Assembly: GCA_027066795.1 (NCBI GenBank)
Contig: JAMONA010000041.1
Coordinates: 1 to 6,395, forward strand
Origin: Candidatus Kaiserbacteria bacterium
GTDB lineage: Bacteria; Patescibacteriota; Minisyncoccia; Phycocordibacterales; UBA2100
Length of the DNA stretch: 6,395 nt
Reading direction: 5' to 3'
Below, one piece after another: positions 1-5,582 of the stretch. The notes beneath the pieces were generated by a model, which was given only the letters and a program-made list of their open reading frames with translations, was not told where the DNA came from and made no database searches. How positions within the stretch are numbered: the first letter of the stretch is position 1; each line of letters begins with the position of its first letter. The position numbers and the translations under genes were made by a program.

Positions 1-179
1 AAAAAGCGAGAGAGAAGTACCCAAATGCCTACAAACCGTGGCCAAAATTAGAAGAAAAGAAATTAGCAGAGATGTTTGAGGAGGGTAAAAGTATGGAGGA
101 TTTATCAGAGGAATTTGGCAGGGGAGTCGGCGGGATAAAGACTAGATTGATAAAGTTAGGCCTTGTAGACGAAGATTAA
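1..179 (+). CDS. C-terminal fragment of an unidentified protein ending in a helix-turn-helix-like domain
   Basis: The reading frame is open from base 3 to a TAA stop at 177-179, giving the last 58 residues of a protein that starts outside the window. The visible part begins with a lysine/proline-rich stretch (YPNAYKPWPKLEEK) and continues as a short alpha-helical unit: a helix containing EEKKLAEMFEEGKS, a second helix MEDLSEEFGR, and a basic recognition-like helix GIKTRLIKLGLV. This layout resembles the Myb/SANT-like or HTH tails of the form 'W..EE...L...F..G.S...L...F.R...I..RL.KLGL' that follow larger catalytic domains in many bacterial proteins, including some helicases. The parent enzyme cannot be told from this tail. 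DNA binding is an inference from the pattern. Coding is well supported by codon use and by the recognisable domain pattern, and there is no terminator before the next gene. Confidence 0.75.
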   Translation, partial: KAREKYPNAYKPWPKLEEKKLAEMFEEGKSMEDLSEEFGRGVGGIKTRLIKLGLVDED

Positions 180-180
180 G

Positions 181-209
181 TTGCTAATCGTTATAATATA
201 GTGTATAAA
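181..209 (+). promoter_or_regulatory. Candidate promoter of the 69-aa gene
   Basis: A TTGCTA -35 box (181-186) lies 17 nt from a TATAAA -10 box (204-209). Transcription would start near 216, just before the ribosome binding site. A perfect TATAAT at 192-197 is an alternative -10, but no -35 sits at the right distance. The TTGC start of the -35 box matches other promoters in this window. Confidence 0.5.
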
Positions 210-220
210 TTTCCGTGGAG

Positions 221-227
221 AAAGGAG
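221..227 (+). promoter_or_regulatory. Shine-Dalgarno site of the 69-aa gene
   Basis: AAAGGAG sits 7 nt upstream of the ATG at 235. It is notable as the only clear Shine-Dalgarno motif found before any gene in the window, and it fixes the start codon. Confidence 0.8.
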
Positions 228-234
228 TACACTA

Positions 235-444
235 ATGAGAATATTTGAACAAGCATTTTTTTTAGAAGATTATAAAAACCTTATAGAAAAAGGTTTTGAA
301 GAAACTAAGTTCTGTGATCTAAAAATAAGTTTAGGAGACCTGTTGTCAAAAAATGGGTCTATGGCATCAGGAAATGATGTTGTTTATTATAATAAACAGT
401 TAGGTCTACTTTTAGTGCCTCAGCCGGCAGTAACTATTCGTTAG
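235..444 (+). CDS. Hypothetical 69-aa protein
   Basis: I do not recognise this small protein. It is predicted soluble and cytoplasmic: no signal peptide or membrane segment is visible. The N-terminal half is rich in Phe, Glu and Lys (FEQAFFLEDYKNLIEKGFEE) and probably helical. The C-terminal half ends in a hydrophobic strand followed by prolines (LGLLLVPQPAVTIR). Coding is supported by three independent signals: a candidate promoter upstream, a strong Shine-Dalgarno site 7 nt from the ATG, and an intrinsic terminator starting 9 nt after the TAG stop. The gene therefore looks monocistronic. Its codon use is AT-richer than the next gene (Asn mostly AAT, Leu mostly TTA). Its function is unknown. 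Confidence 0.75.
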   Translation: MRIFEQAFFLEDYKNLIEKGFEETKFCDLKISLGDLLSKNGSMASGNDVVYYNKQLGLLLVPQPAVTIR

Positions 445-453
445 AGCAACACT

Positions 454-494
454 AACACCCAGCGTTATCAATATTACGCTGGGTGTTTATTTTT
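454..494 (+). terminator. Intrinsic terminator after the 69-aa gene
   Basis: A perfect 12-bp stem (AACACCCAGCGT at 454-465 paired with ACGCTGGGTGTT at 476-487) encloses a 10-nt loop. It is followed by a T-rich tract (TTATTTTT, 487-494). It isolates the small gene from the membrane protein gene downstream. Confidence 0.85.
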
Positions 495-495
495 A

Positions 496-504
496 TGCTA
501 TAAT
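496..504 (+). promoter_or_regulatory. Extended -10 promoter for the DUF4349-like gene
   Basis: TGCTATAAT (496-504) is a consensus extended -10 element directly after the terminator. The expected start near 511 leaves a leader of about 33 nt that is almost all A/T and has no Shine-Dalgarno motif. The -35 region would fall inside the terminator hairpin (about 474-481) and is a poor match, as is usual for extended -10 promoters. Confidence 0.5.
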
Positions 505-543
505 TTATTTATTAAAATTATTAACAATATTAAGTTTATAAAC

Positions 544-1665
544 ATGTTATTTCAAGAATTAAAGGACGTATTACAAAATACATTCAACAACAATGGTAGA
601 GGTATTACTATAGGTAAGATTATTAAACTAGTCATACTAGCGGTAGTTGCAATGCTAGCCCTATCAATAGTACTAGCGATGTTTAAGTGGGTATTTAACA
701 TAGAAGACAACGACTACAAGCGCAACAGTATTGACATGCAACAGATGTTTGATGATCCAGTAATGATGCTAGGTTTTGCCGATGATATTGTAGGTCAGAC
801 ATTTACAGACGGAGACTATGGAGGAGGCATGGCTATAAGTAACTCTATGGTGCGAAGCAAGATGATGGCCCCAGAGCTAGACATAATGCCGATGCCATAC
901 ATATCTGAGTCTGCTAGTAAAAACGCCGAAGATTTTGAAACTCGTGAGTACAGGGCCACCTATGAGGAGAATAATATTGACAAGACTTGTAAGAAGTTTG
1001 AAGACTTAAAGCCTCTAGAGTATGTAGTCTTTAGCAATGCTAACAAGAGTGAAACTTACTGTAACTATACTTTTAAGGTTGAATCAGACAGAGAGCAAGA
1101 GGTGATACTACTTATAGAGTCACTAGGTCCACAAGATTTTAATGCGAGTACGTATACTCTAGAAAGAAGCATTACAAACAACTCTAATGAAATCGATATA
1201 TTAGAGAAAAAAATAGACATGCTAGACTCATTGCTATCCAGTGCACAATCCAAGTATGCAGCTCTGCGTACTACTGGCAACGCATCTGTACTAGTACAAG
1301 CCATAAACAACGAGATAAACTTGATAGAGCGCATAACAACACAAAAGCTAAATGTACAAAGCCAGATAGACAGACTTACTAACAGTAAGGGTGTACAAGA
1401 AGAGCGTGTTGATTACTCACAATTCAACATCTCTGTAAGTGAGTGGAAGTTTATAGACCTAGGTAGCATAGGCGAGAGTTGGAAGTTTGCATTTGAGAGG
1501 TTTATAAGTGAGGTAAGTGGTGCAGTACAAGACCTAACTATAGGACTTGTACTATTTGTTGTAAAACTTGCTAAGTTCGTAATATTCTTAGGAGTTGGCA
1601 TACTGGCAGTTGTTGCTGCAGCCAAGTTCTTATGGAGTATGATTAAAAAAATCTGGCGGACATAA
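544..1665 (+). CDS. DUF4349-like two-pass membrane protein
   Basis: This 373-aa protein has a hydrophobic segment near the N-terminus (residues about 25-51) and another near the C-terminus (about 332-364), with a large domain of about 280 residues between them. Residues 64-120 are rich in Met, Asp and Gly. Residues 207-285 form a heptad-like helical region (NEIDILEKKIDMLDSLL, then INNEINLIERITTQKLNVQSQIDRL) typical of coiled coils, followed by a strand-rich stretch SQFNISVSEW. The order anchor, sandwich-like domain interrupted by a coiled coil, C-terminal anchor and short basic tail (KKIWRT) matches the DUF4349 family of envelope proteins, for which no firm biochemical function is known. A pair of Cys residues (about 148 and 172) lies in the predicted outer domain. 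ATG 544 is the first possible start and fits the membrane anchor; there is no Shine-Dalgarno site. The assignment is by pattern, not alignment. Confidence 0.8.
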   Translation: MLFQELKDVLQNTFNNNGRGITIGKIIKLVILAVVAMLALSIVLAMFKWVFNIEDNDYKRNSIDMQQMFDDPVMMLGFADDIVGQTFTDGDYGGGMAISNSMVRSKMMAPELDIMPMPYISESASKNAEDFETREYRATYEENNIDKTCKKFEDLKPLEYVVFSNANKSETYCNYTFKVESDREQEVILLIESLGPQDFNASTYTLERSITNNSNEIDILEKKIDMLDSLLSSAQSKYAALRTTGNASVLVQAINNEINLIERITTQKLNVQSQIDRLTNSKGVQEERVDYSQFNISVSEWKFIDLGSIGESWKFAFERFISEVSGAVQDLTIGLVLFVVKLAKFVIFLGVGILAVVAAAKFLWSMIKKIWRT

Positions 1666-1688
1666 GCAAATAGTTTACTAAGTTAAAC

Positions 1689-1725
1689 AATAAAAAAGTG
1701 GTTGCATTGCAACCACTTTTTTATT
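1689..1725. terminator. Bidirectional intrinsic terminator between convergent genes
   Basis: A perfect 17-bp inverted repeat (1689-1705 with 1709-1725) around a 3-nt loop has a GTGGTTGC core flanked by an A-run on the left and a T-run on the right. It therefore serves both the plus-strand gene ending at 1665 and the minus-strand gene ending at 1746. Confidence 0.92.
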
Positions 1726-1745
1726 ACAACCCGCAATCACTATCT

Positions 1746-2525
1746 CTAATACATTCCGCGGTCTGGAGCATTATTTACTATCTCTAATATCTCTTCGTCA
1801 TTATCTGTAATAGTGTATAAGTCTAAGTCTTCTTCAGAGATTGTACCAAACTCTTTAAGTAGGGTTTCCTTAATAAAACCTTCTAAGGGTTTCCAAAATG
1901 CAGAGCCCATTAGTATGACAGGTGTCTTAGGTGCTTTCTTGGTCTGTATAAGTGTAAGGAGTTGAAATAGTTCATCCAAAGTACCAAAGCCTCCTGGGCA
2001 ATATATGTATGCCTCAGCAGAGAAGAACATTGCCATTTTCCTTGCAGAGAAAAAGTCAAAATCTAACCCGTGTGTGACATAAGGGTTAATGCTCTGCTCG
2101 AATGGTAGGTTAATATTAAAGCCTAAACTGTAACCACAAGCCTCGGTAGCTCCTCTGTTAGCTGCCTCCATAATACCAGGTCCACCACCAGTGAGCACAG
2201 CATAGCCGTCTCTACATATCTTACCTGCTATGCGACGGGCGTCCTCATATTCCTTACTGCCATCTGGTGTACGTGCTGAACCAAAGATTGTAACTGTCTG
2301 TGGATACTCGGCTATGGCGCTAAAGCCTGCAAGTAGCTCCTCTGCACAATGCTCAGACTTATCCTCTAGCATGTCTTTCATTTGTAAGTCCATTCGATAC
2401 AAACTCTTGTGTTCAGACTCTGGCTTGCACATCACAGGTCTATCGTCCCTCTCTATCTTATAGTTGTCGGCGTGTGGGCCAAGTGGGTGTTGATGCCCGT
2501 TGTTATCCTCTGTGGTGTTACTCAT
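1746..2525 (-). CDS. LOG-family (TIGR00730) nucleotide 5'-monophosphate phosphoribohydrolase
   Basis: The 259-aa product has the Rossmann-like LOG fold. Members hydrolyse the N-glycosidic bond of nucleoside 5'-monophosphates (cytokinin ribotides in plants, nucleotide salvage or catabolism in bacteria), releasing base and ribose 5-phosphate. Visible motifs are the first strand TIFGSAR (79-85), the phosphate-binding loop GGGPGIMEAANRGA (113-126), the R-K pair in SARKMAM (R162, K163), and the signature PGGFGTLDE (177-185) with catalytic E185. An N-terminal tail of about 75 residues, polar and with several His (HQHPLGPH), precedes the fold. The frame stays open upstream to 2930, but the start was placed at 2525 because the upstream part runs into the divergent gene, is low in family features, and the MSN start follows an AT-rich promoter-like region. 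Cytoplasmic; the physiological substrate is not predictable. It converges with the DUF4349-like gene. Confidence 0.9.
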   Translation of the reverse strand: MSNTTEDNNGHQHPLGPHADNYKIERDDRPVMCKPESEHKSLYRMDLQMKDMLEDKSEHCAEELLAGFSAIAEYPQTVTIFGSARTPDGSKEYEDARRIAGKICRDGYAVLTGGGPGIMEAANRGATEACGYSLGFNINLPFEQSINPYVTHGLDFDFFSARKMAMFFSAEAYIYCPGGFGTLDELFQLLTLIQTKKAPKTPVILMGSAFWKPLEGFIKETLLKEFGTISEEDLDLYTITDNDEEILEIVNNAPDRGMY

Positions 2526-2529
2526 TTTA

Positions 2530-2558
2530 ATTTTATTTATTAATTGGTTAATAGCCAA
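2530..2558 (-). promoter_or_regulatory. Weak candidate promoter for the LOG gene
   Basis: Read on the minus strand, TTGGCT (2558-2553) lies 17 nt from TAAAAT (2535-2530), which is only 4 nt from the ATG at 2525. The short distance is tight for a start site. A TATACT about 36 nt upstream of the ATG is an alternative -10 with no good -35. The -35 overlaps an imperfect palindrome (2544-2558). Confidence 0.3.
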
Positions 2559-2607
2559 TATAGTATACACCAAGTGTGATGTGTGTGCATATGCTTGTAT
2601 AGCAGAG

Positions 2608-2635
2608 TTGCCATAATTCAACTTTCTAGTATTAT
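2608..2635 (+). promoter_or_regulatory. Leaderless-type promoter for the protease-like gene
   Basis: TTGCCA (2608-2613) is 16 nt from TATTAT (2630-2635). The ATG of the next gene comes 8 nt after the -10, where transcription would normally begin, so the mRNA is predicted to start at or next to the start codon. No Shine-Dalgarno site is present, in agreement. Confidence 0.6.
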
Positions 2636-2643
2636 TAAACCCA

Positions 2644-3549
2644 ATGGAATTGAACAAGCTAAACTCATCACAGATAATACTGTTAACCCTCCTAGTAAGC
2701 TTCGTCACATCATTAGCCACAGGCATCGTTACTGTCTCTCTCATGGAGCAAGGTGTATCACCAGTTACAAATACCGTTAATAAGATAGTAGAGAGGACCA
2801 AGGAAATAATAGTGAAGGTTGAAGACCCAAAAGACCCAGTAATAATAACTGAGGAAAAGACTGTACTCGTAAGGGAGGCCGACCTTGTCTCTGAGGCTAT
2901 TAATAAAAACAAGGGTGCATCTGTCGCCATCTATAAATCAGTAGAGGTCGTAGTTGACCCAACTCTAACCACAAATGAGTCAGTGGACATAGTCACAGAA
3001 ACAAAGACTGAAAATCAATCGGCTTCCGCTATATTAACCGTGACTGACGGTACCCCTTCTACTGAGACCCAGTTAATATTTATAGCTCGTGGTGTTGTAT
3101 TAACTGGTGGTATTGTCATAACTGACTCTGCACAGATAGACACTGATGTCACTACTTACACTATCATTACCAACTCTGGCGAACGTATAGAGGCTAAGAT
3201 GCTAGAGCTCAAGGGTGAGCTGGCCTTACTGCAAACTAATATAGAATCTAAGGCAACACTAGCTGATATAAGTAAGCTCGACAGGGGACAAGCAGCCATA
3301 GTACTATCTGGTACTAAAAGGATGCGAGTGGTCAAGACTCTTATAGCAGACATACTAACAGATAGTGGTACAGTAGTAGCTGTAGATGTAAATGCTTCAA
3401 GCATAGCGCCAGGTGGTATGCTTATAGACCTAGACGGTAACTTATTAGGTATAAGTACTGCAAAAAGTAGGGAAAATGGTAACTCATGGTTCACAACAGT
3501 AAATCAGATTGAGATATTGCTGCACTCAAGTGACACAACTGATATCTAG
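2644..3549 (+). CDS. Membrane-anchored trypsin/HtrA-like protein lacking the catalytic triad
   Basis: The 301-aa product has one N-terminal membrane helix (residues about 10-34), then a periplasmic or extracytoplasmic region. After a Ser/Thr/Val-rich linker-like part (about 90-142) the C-terminal half follows the trypsin-like order seen in HtrA/DegP proteins: a GVVLTGGIVIT strand pair (150-160), a region like YxVxxxxGxxxxAxxxxxxxxxDLALL (172-196), a RGQAAIVLSG stretch like GQxVxAIG (214-223), and APGGMLIDLDGNLLGI (255-270) like GNSGGPLxNxxGxVIGI. By this alignment the His position is A163, the Asp is E192 and the nucleophilic Ser is P256, so it is probably a pseudoprotease that binds rather than cuts. 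No PDZ domain follows. The start at 2644 fits the membrane anchor and a leaderless promoter. The family call is by motif reading and moderately sure; loss of activity is inference. Confidence 0.78.
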   Translation: MELNKLNSSQIILLTLLVSFVTSLATGIVTVSLMEQGVSPVTNTVNKIVERTKEIIVKVEDPKDPVIITEEKTVLVREADLVSEAINKNKGASVAIYKSVEVVVDPTLTTNESVDIVTETKTENQSASAILTVTDGTPSTETQLIFIARGVVLTGGIVITDSAQIDTDVTTYTIITNSGERIEAKMLELKGELALLQTNIESKATLADISKLDRGQAAIVLSGTKRMRVVKTLIADILTDSGTVVAVDVNASSIAPGGMLIDLDGNLLGISTAKSRENGNSWFTTVNQIEILLHSSDTTDI

Positions 3550-3659
3550 AAGAGTCCAGGTGAGTAGGCAAAGACCATGCTCAGTATTATGAATACTGCA
3601 AATACGCCCCATACCCACTTGATAACCTTTTTTGTTCTTTTGCTATAAAGTAAGCTCAT
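3546..3659 (-). CDS. 37-aa single-pass membrane microprotein
   Basis: On the minus strand an ATG at 3659 opens a 37-aa frame ending in TAG at 3548-3546. The product starts MSLLYSKRTKKVIKW, a basic N-terminus carrying five Lys/Arg. It continues as a hydrophobic helix of about 17 residues (about 16-32, VWGVFAVFIILSMVFAY) and ends SPGLF. By the positive-inside rule the N-terminus should be cytoplasmic. The support for a real gene is strong for its size: a TTGCTA-16-TATAAT promoter lies directly upstream with 8 nt between the -10 and ATG, it fills an otherwise empty 147-bp gap, and the protein has a clean anchor design. It converges with the protease-like gene, sharing 4 bp (CTAG), and diverges from the FtsB-like gene. 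I do not recognise a named family; a small subunit or regulator of an envelope complex is possible. Confidence 0.7.
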   Translation of the reverse strand: MSLLYSKRTKKVIKWVWGVFAVFIILSMVFAYSPGLF

Positions 3660-3687
3660 TGCAAACTATTATACTTACAGTTATGAT
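3659..3687 (+). promoter_or_regulatory. Leaderless-type promoter for the FtsB-like gene
   Basis: TTGCAA (3659-3664) is 17 nt from TATGAT (3682-3687), and the ATG at 3697 follows after 9 nt. The -35 overlaps the first base of the start codon of the opposite microprotein gene. Confidence 0.55.
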
Positions 3688-3695
3688 ATTAGCAA
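3668..3695 (-). promoter_or_regulatory. Leaderless-type promoter for the 37-aa microprotein
   Basis: On the minus strand TTGCTA (3695-3690) is 16 nt from a consensus TATAAT (3673-3668), with 8 nt to the ATG at 3659. It is nested within the opposite promoter of the FtsB-like gene. Confidence 0.6.
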
Positions 3696-3696
3696 C

Positions 3697-4071
3697 ATGG
3701 TATTAAAATCTAGGCAAAAGTTGTGGCACAAGATAGCACTATCATGGGTCACTATTATAGTTTTAACCTTGTTTGCAATCTTATTAGCAAATGGAGTTTA
3801 TAAAATATACAAGAAGAATTTAAATGCAACTAAGAAAGCAGACTATGCACAAGCCGAGTTAGCAAAGGTTGTAGAGAGGCAAAAAAGTATATCTAAGGAC
3901 CTAGAACATATAAAGACTAGTGCCGGCATAGAGGAAGAACTTAGACGTAAGTTTGATGTATCAAAAGCCGGTGAGCACCTACTAGTAATAGTAGACAAAG
4001 AGGTAGAGCCCGAAGCACCAACAAAGAAGGAGTCATGGTGGCAGAGCCTCTGGCGTAAGCTTGTTGAATAG
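3697..4071 (+). CDS. FtsB/DivIC-like septum formation initiator protein
   Basis: The 124-aa product has the FtsB/DivIC plan: a short basic cytoplasmic N-terminus (MVLKSRQKLWHK), one membrane helix (about 13-33), a coiled coil rich in Ala, Glu and Lys (about 42-76), and the family-like C-terminal motif GIEEELRRKFDVSKAGEHLLVIVD (split here as G77 to D87, then V88 to D100). Such proteins pair through the coiled coil with FtsL-type partners and link early and late divisome proteins at the septum. A tail of about 24 residues follows, Pro/Glu/Lys-rich and then amphipathic with Trp residues (ESWWQSLWRKLVE), a little longer than usual. The start is fixed by the membrane helix and the -10 box 9 nt upstream; there is no Shine-Dalgarno site. 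FtsB and DivIC cannot be separated from sequence alone. Confidence 0.88.
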   Translation: MVLKSRQKLWHKIALSWVTIIVLTLFAILLANGVYKIYKKNLNATKKADYAQAELAKVVERQKSISKDLEHIKTSAGIEEELRRKFDVSKAGEHLLVIVDKEVEPEAPTKKESWWQSLWRKLVE

Positions 4072-4073
4072 AC

Positions 4074-4079
4074 TATAAT
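4074..4079 (+). promoter_or_regulatory. Candidate -10 box for the lemA operon
   Basis: A consensus TATAAT overlaps the region just after the FtsB-like stop codon, 29 nt before the lemA ATG. The -35 position (4051-4056, TGGCGT) is a poor match, so read-through from the FtsB-like gene may also contribute. Confidence 0.4.
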
Positions 4080-4108
4080 TAAGGCACTTAACAAATAACA
4101 AATAACTT

Positions 4109-4672
4109 ATGGAAATAACATACATAATATTAGCAGTAGCGGTCGTCGTAGTAGGATGGCTCGTATTTACCTTTAACTCGCTTGTTCTAGGGCGCAACAG
4201 GGCTAAGGAGGCATGGGCTGATATCGACGTACAGCTAAAGCGTAGGTATGACTTAATACCCAACCTTATAGAAGCAGTAAAGGGCTACATGCAGCACGAG
4301 CAAGAGACTCTTACAAAGGTCACAGAGATGCGCACACTAGCTATGCAGGGTGGCTCTATGGCAGACAGAGCAGAGCATGAGAATATGCTTACCGGCGCTC
4401 TTAAGAGTGTGTTTGCATTAAGTGAGAACTACCCAGACCTAAAGGCTAACGAAAACTTTACAGAGCTACAACGAGAGCTAAGTGATACAGAGAACAAAAT
4501 ACAAGCAGCAAGAAGATTCTATAACAGTGTGGTACGAGACTTTAATACTAAGATAGAGCAGGTACCTACTAACCTAGTAGCAGGCGTGTTTGGCTTTAAA
4601 ATACGTGACTTTTTTGAGTTGGCAGAAGGTGAGGAGGCAGCAAGGGAGCCTGTAAAAGTTGATTTTAAATAA
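4109..4672 (+). CDS. lemA: LemA family protein
   Basis: The 187-aa product has the standard LemA length and order. A hydrophobic N-terminal helix (residues about 3-22) anchors it, and the rest is a helical bundle facing outward. Family signatures are NRAKEAWADIDVQLKRRYDLIPNLIE (30-54 region, with the invariant R-Y-D-L-I-P-N-L), KGYMQHE (58-64), the ENFTELQREL segment (115-124), TENKIQAARRFYN (127-139) and the C-terminal FGFKIRDFFE (161-170). The cellular role of LemA is poorly defined; it is often found next to M48 membrane metalloproteases, as here, which suggests a role as partner or adaptor in membrane protein quality control. HtpX follows after 16 nt. There is no Shine-Dalgarno site; TAACTTATGG around the start is shared with the htpX start. 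Codon use favours AAC for Asn and ATA for Ile. Confidence 0.95.
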   Translation: MEITYIILAVAVVVVGWLVFTFNSLVLGRNRAKEAWADIDVQLKRRYDLIPNLIEAVKGYMQHEQETLTKVTEMRTLAMQGGSMADRAEHENMLTGALKSVFALSENYPDLKANENFTELQRELSDTENKIQAARRFYNSVVRDFNTKIEQVPTNLVAGVFGFKIRDFFELAEGEEAAREPVKVDFK

Positions 4673-4688
4673 GTAGCTTAACTAACTT

Positions 4689-5579
4689 ATGGCTACAATC
4701 TATACACAACAAGCTAAAAACGTGCGCAAGACATGGATGATAATGATTGTCTTTTTGAGTACTGTTGTAGGAGTTGGCTATATTGCTAGCCAATATTTTG
4801 GCAATTCATATATACTATATATTGCTATTGGCATGAGTCTCTTGATGAATGTTGGTTCATATTGGTTTTCTGACAAGTTAGCAATCAAGGCCTCTGGTGC
4901 AAAAGCAACCACAAGAGCAGACAATCCAGACTTATGGAATATGGTAGAAAATCTCTCTATTACAGCCGGCTTACCAATGCCTAAATTGTATATAATAAAT
5001 GACGCTGCACCAAATGCGTTTGCTACAGGTAGAGATAAAAATCATTCTGCAATAGCAGTAACTACAGGCTTAATAGAATTATTAGATAAACCAGAGCTTG
5101 AGGGTGTAGTAGCTCATGAGTTAGCACATATTGGTAACAGAGATATCTTGGTTATGAGCGTTGCAGTAATCTTAGTGGGCTTTATAGCTATTTTAGCAGA
5201 TATGATAGGACGTATGGCTATGTTTGGTGGCAATAGCGATAATAAGCATCCATTTGCTATAGTTATTGGAGTACTGATAATGTTCTTAGGTCCACTTGCT
5301 GCACAACTAATGCAAATGGCAGTATCTCGCAAAAGAGAGTATCTGGCAGATGCATCAGGGGCACTCCTAACTCGTTACCCAGAAGGTCTTGCTGGTGCAC
5401 TTGAAAAAATAGGTAGTTATAGCCAACCAATGAAAACGGCAAACAGTGCTACAGCTCATATGTTTATATCTAATCCATTTGGTACAAAAAGCAAGAGCGG
5501 TAAAATACTACGCAATATGTTTAGTACACACCCTCCAATGGAGCAAAGGGTGGCACTATTGCGAGAGATGAGCTTATAA
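4689..5579 (+). CDS. htpX: HtpX-like M48 membrane zinc metalloprotease
   Basis: The 296-aa product matches the usual HtpX length. Two membrane helices come first (about 17-35 and 40-59), then a cytosolic-type domain with FATGRDKNHSAIAVTTGLI (111-129) leading to the zinc motif HELAH (H143, E144, H147) in VVAHELAHIGNRD. Two more hydrophobic segments follow (about 152-174 and 187-210), then the third zinc ligand E217 in SRKREYLADASGA. The C-terminal FSTHPPMEQRVALL (278-291) is also typical of M48B. All catalytic residues are present, so it should be active against misfolded or damaged membrane proteins. It lies 16 nt after lemA and 3 nt before the phosphodiesterase gene, so co-transcription is likely. 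Codon use differs from lemA (Asn mostly AAT). No Shine-Dalgarno site is visible; the start fits the membrane anchor. Confidence 0.96.
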   Translation: MATIYTQQAKNVRKTWMIMIVFLSTVVGVGYIASQYFGNSYILYIAIGMSLLMNVGSYWFSDKLAIKASGAKATTRADNPDLWNMVENLSITAGLPMPKLYIINDAAPNAFATGRDKNHSAIAVTTGLIELLDKPELEGVVAHELAHIGNRDILVMSVAVILVGFIAILADMIGRMAMFGGNSDNKHPFAIVIGVLIMFLGPLAAQLMQMAVSRKREYLADASGALLTRYPEGLAGALEKIGSYSQPMKTANSATAHMFISNPFGTKSKSGKILRNMFSTHPPMEQRVALLREMSL

Positions 5580-5582
5580 TCT

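Noticed and set aside
1065..1334. Minus-strand open frames inside the DUF4349-like gene (also 1413-1625)
   Set aside because: They are shadows of the plus-strand gene, with Ser/Leu-rich translations, no promoter and no recognisable domain.
1739..1790. 13-bp direct repeat ACTATCTCTAATA at 1739 and 1778
   Set aside because: Two copies only, one within the C-terminal coding part of the LOG gene; no further copies or flanking structure. Probably chance.
2588..2595. Palindrome GCATATGC in the divergent region
   Set aside because: Eight bases only and not aligned with either promoter; expected by chance.
2526..2930. Upstream open extension of the LOG gene (135 extra residues)
   Set aside because: It overlaps the anchored protease-like gene on the other strand, reads as low-complexity Ser/Thr/Ile sequence without family features, and would remove the divergent promoter region. 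The start at 2525 is better.
5575..5580. Consensus TATAAT just before the GDPD gene
   Set aside because: It is part of the htpX stop region and only 2 nt from the ATG at 5583, so a start site would fall inside the coding sequence and the essential HRG motif would be lost.
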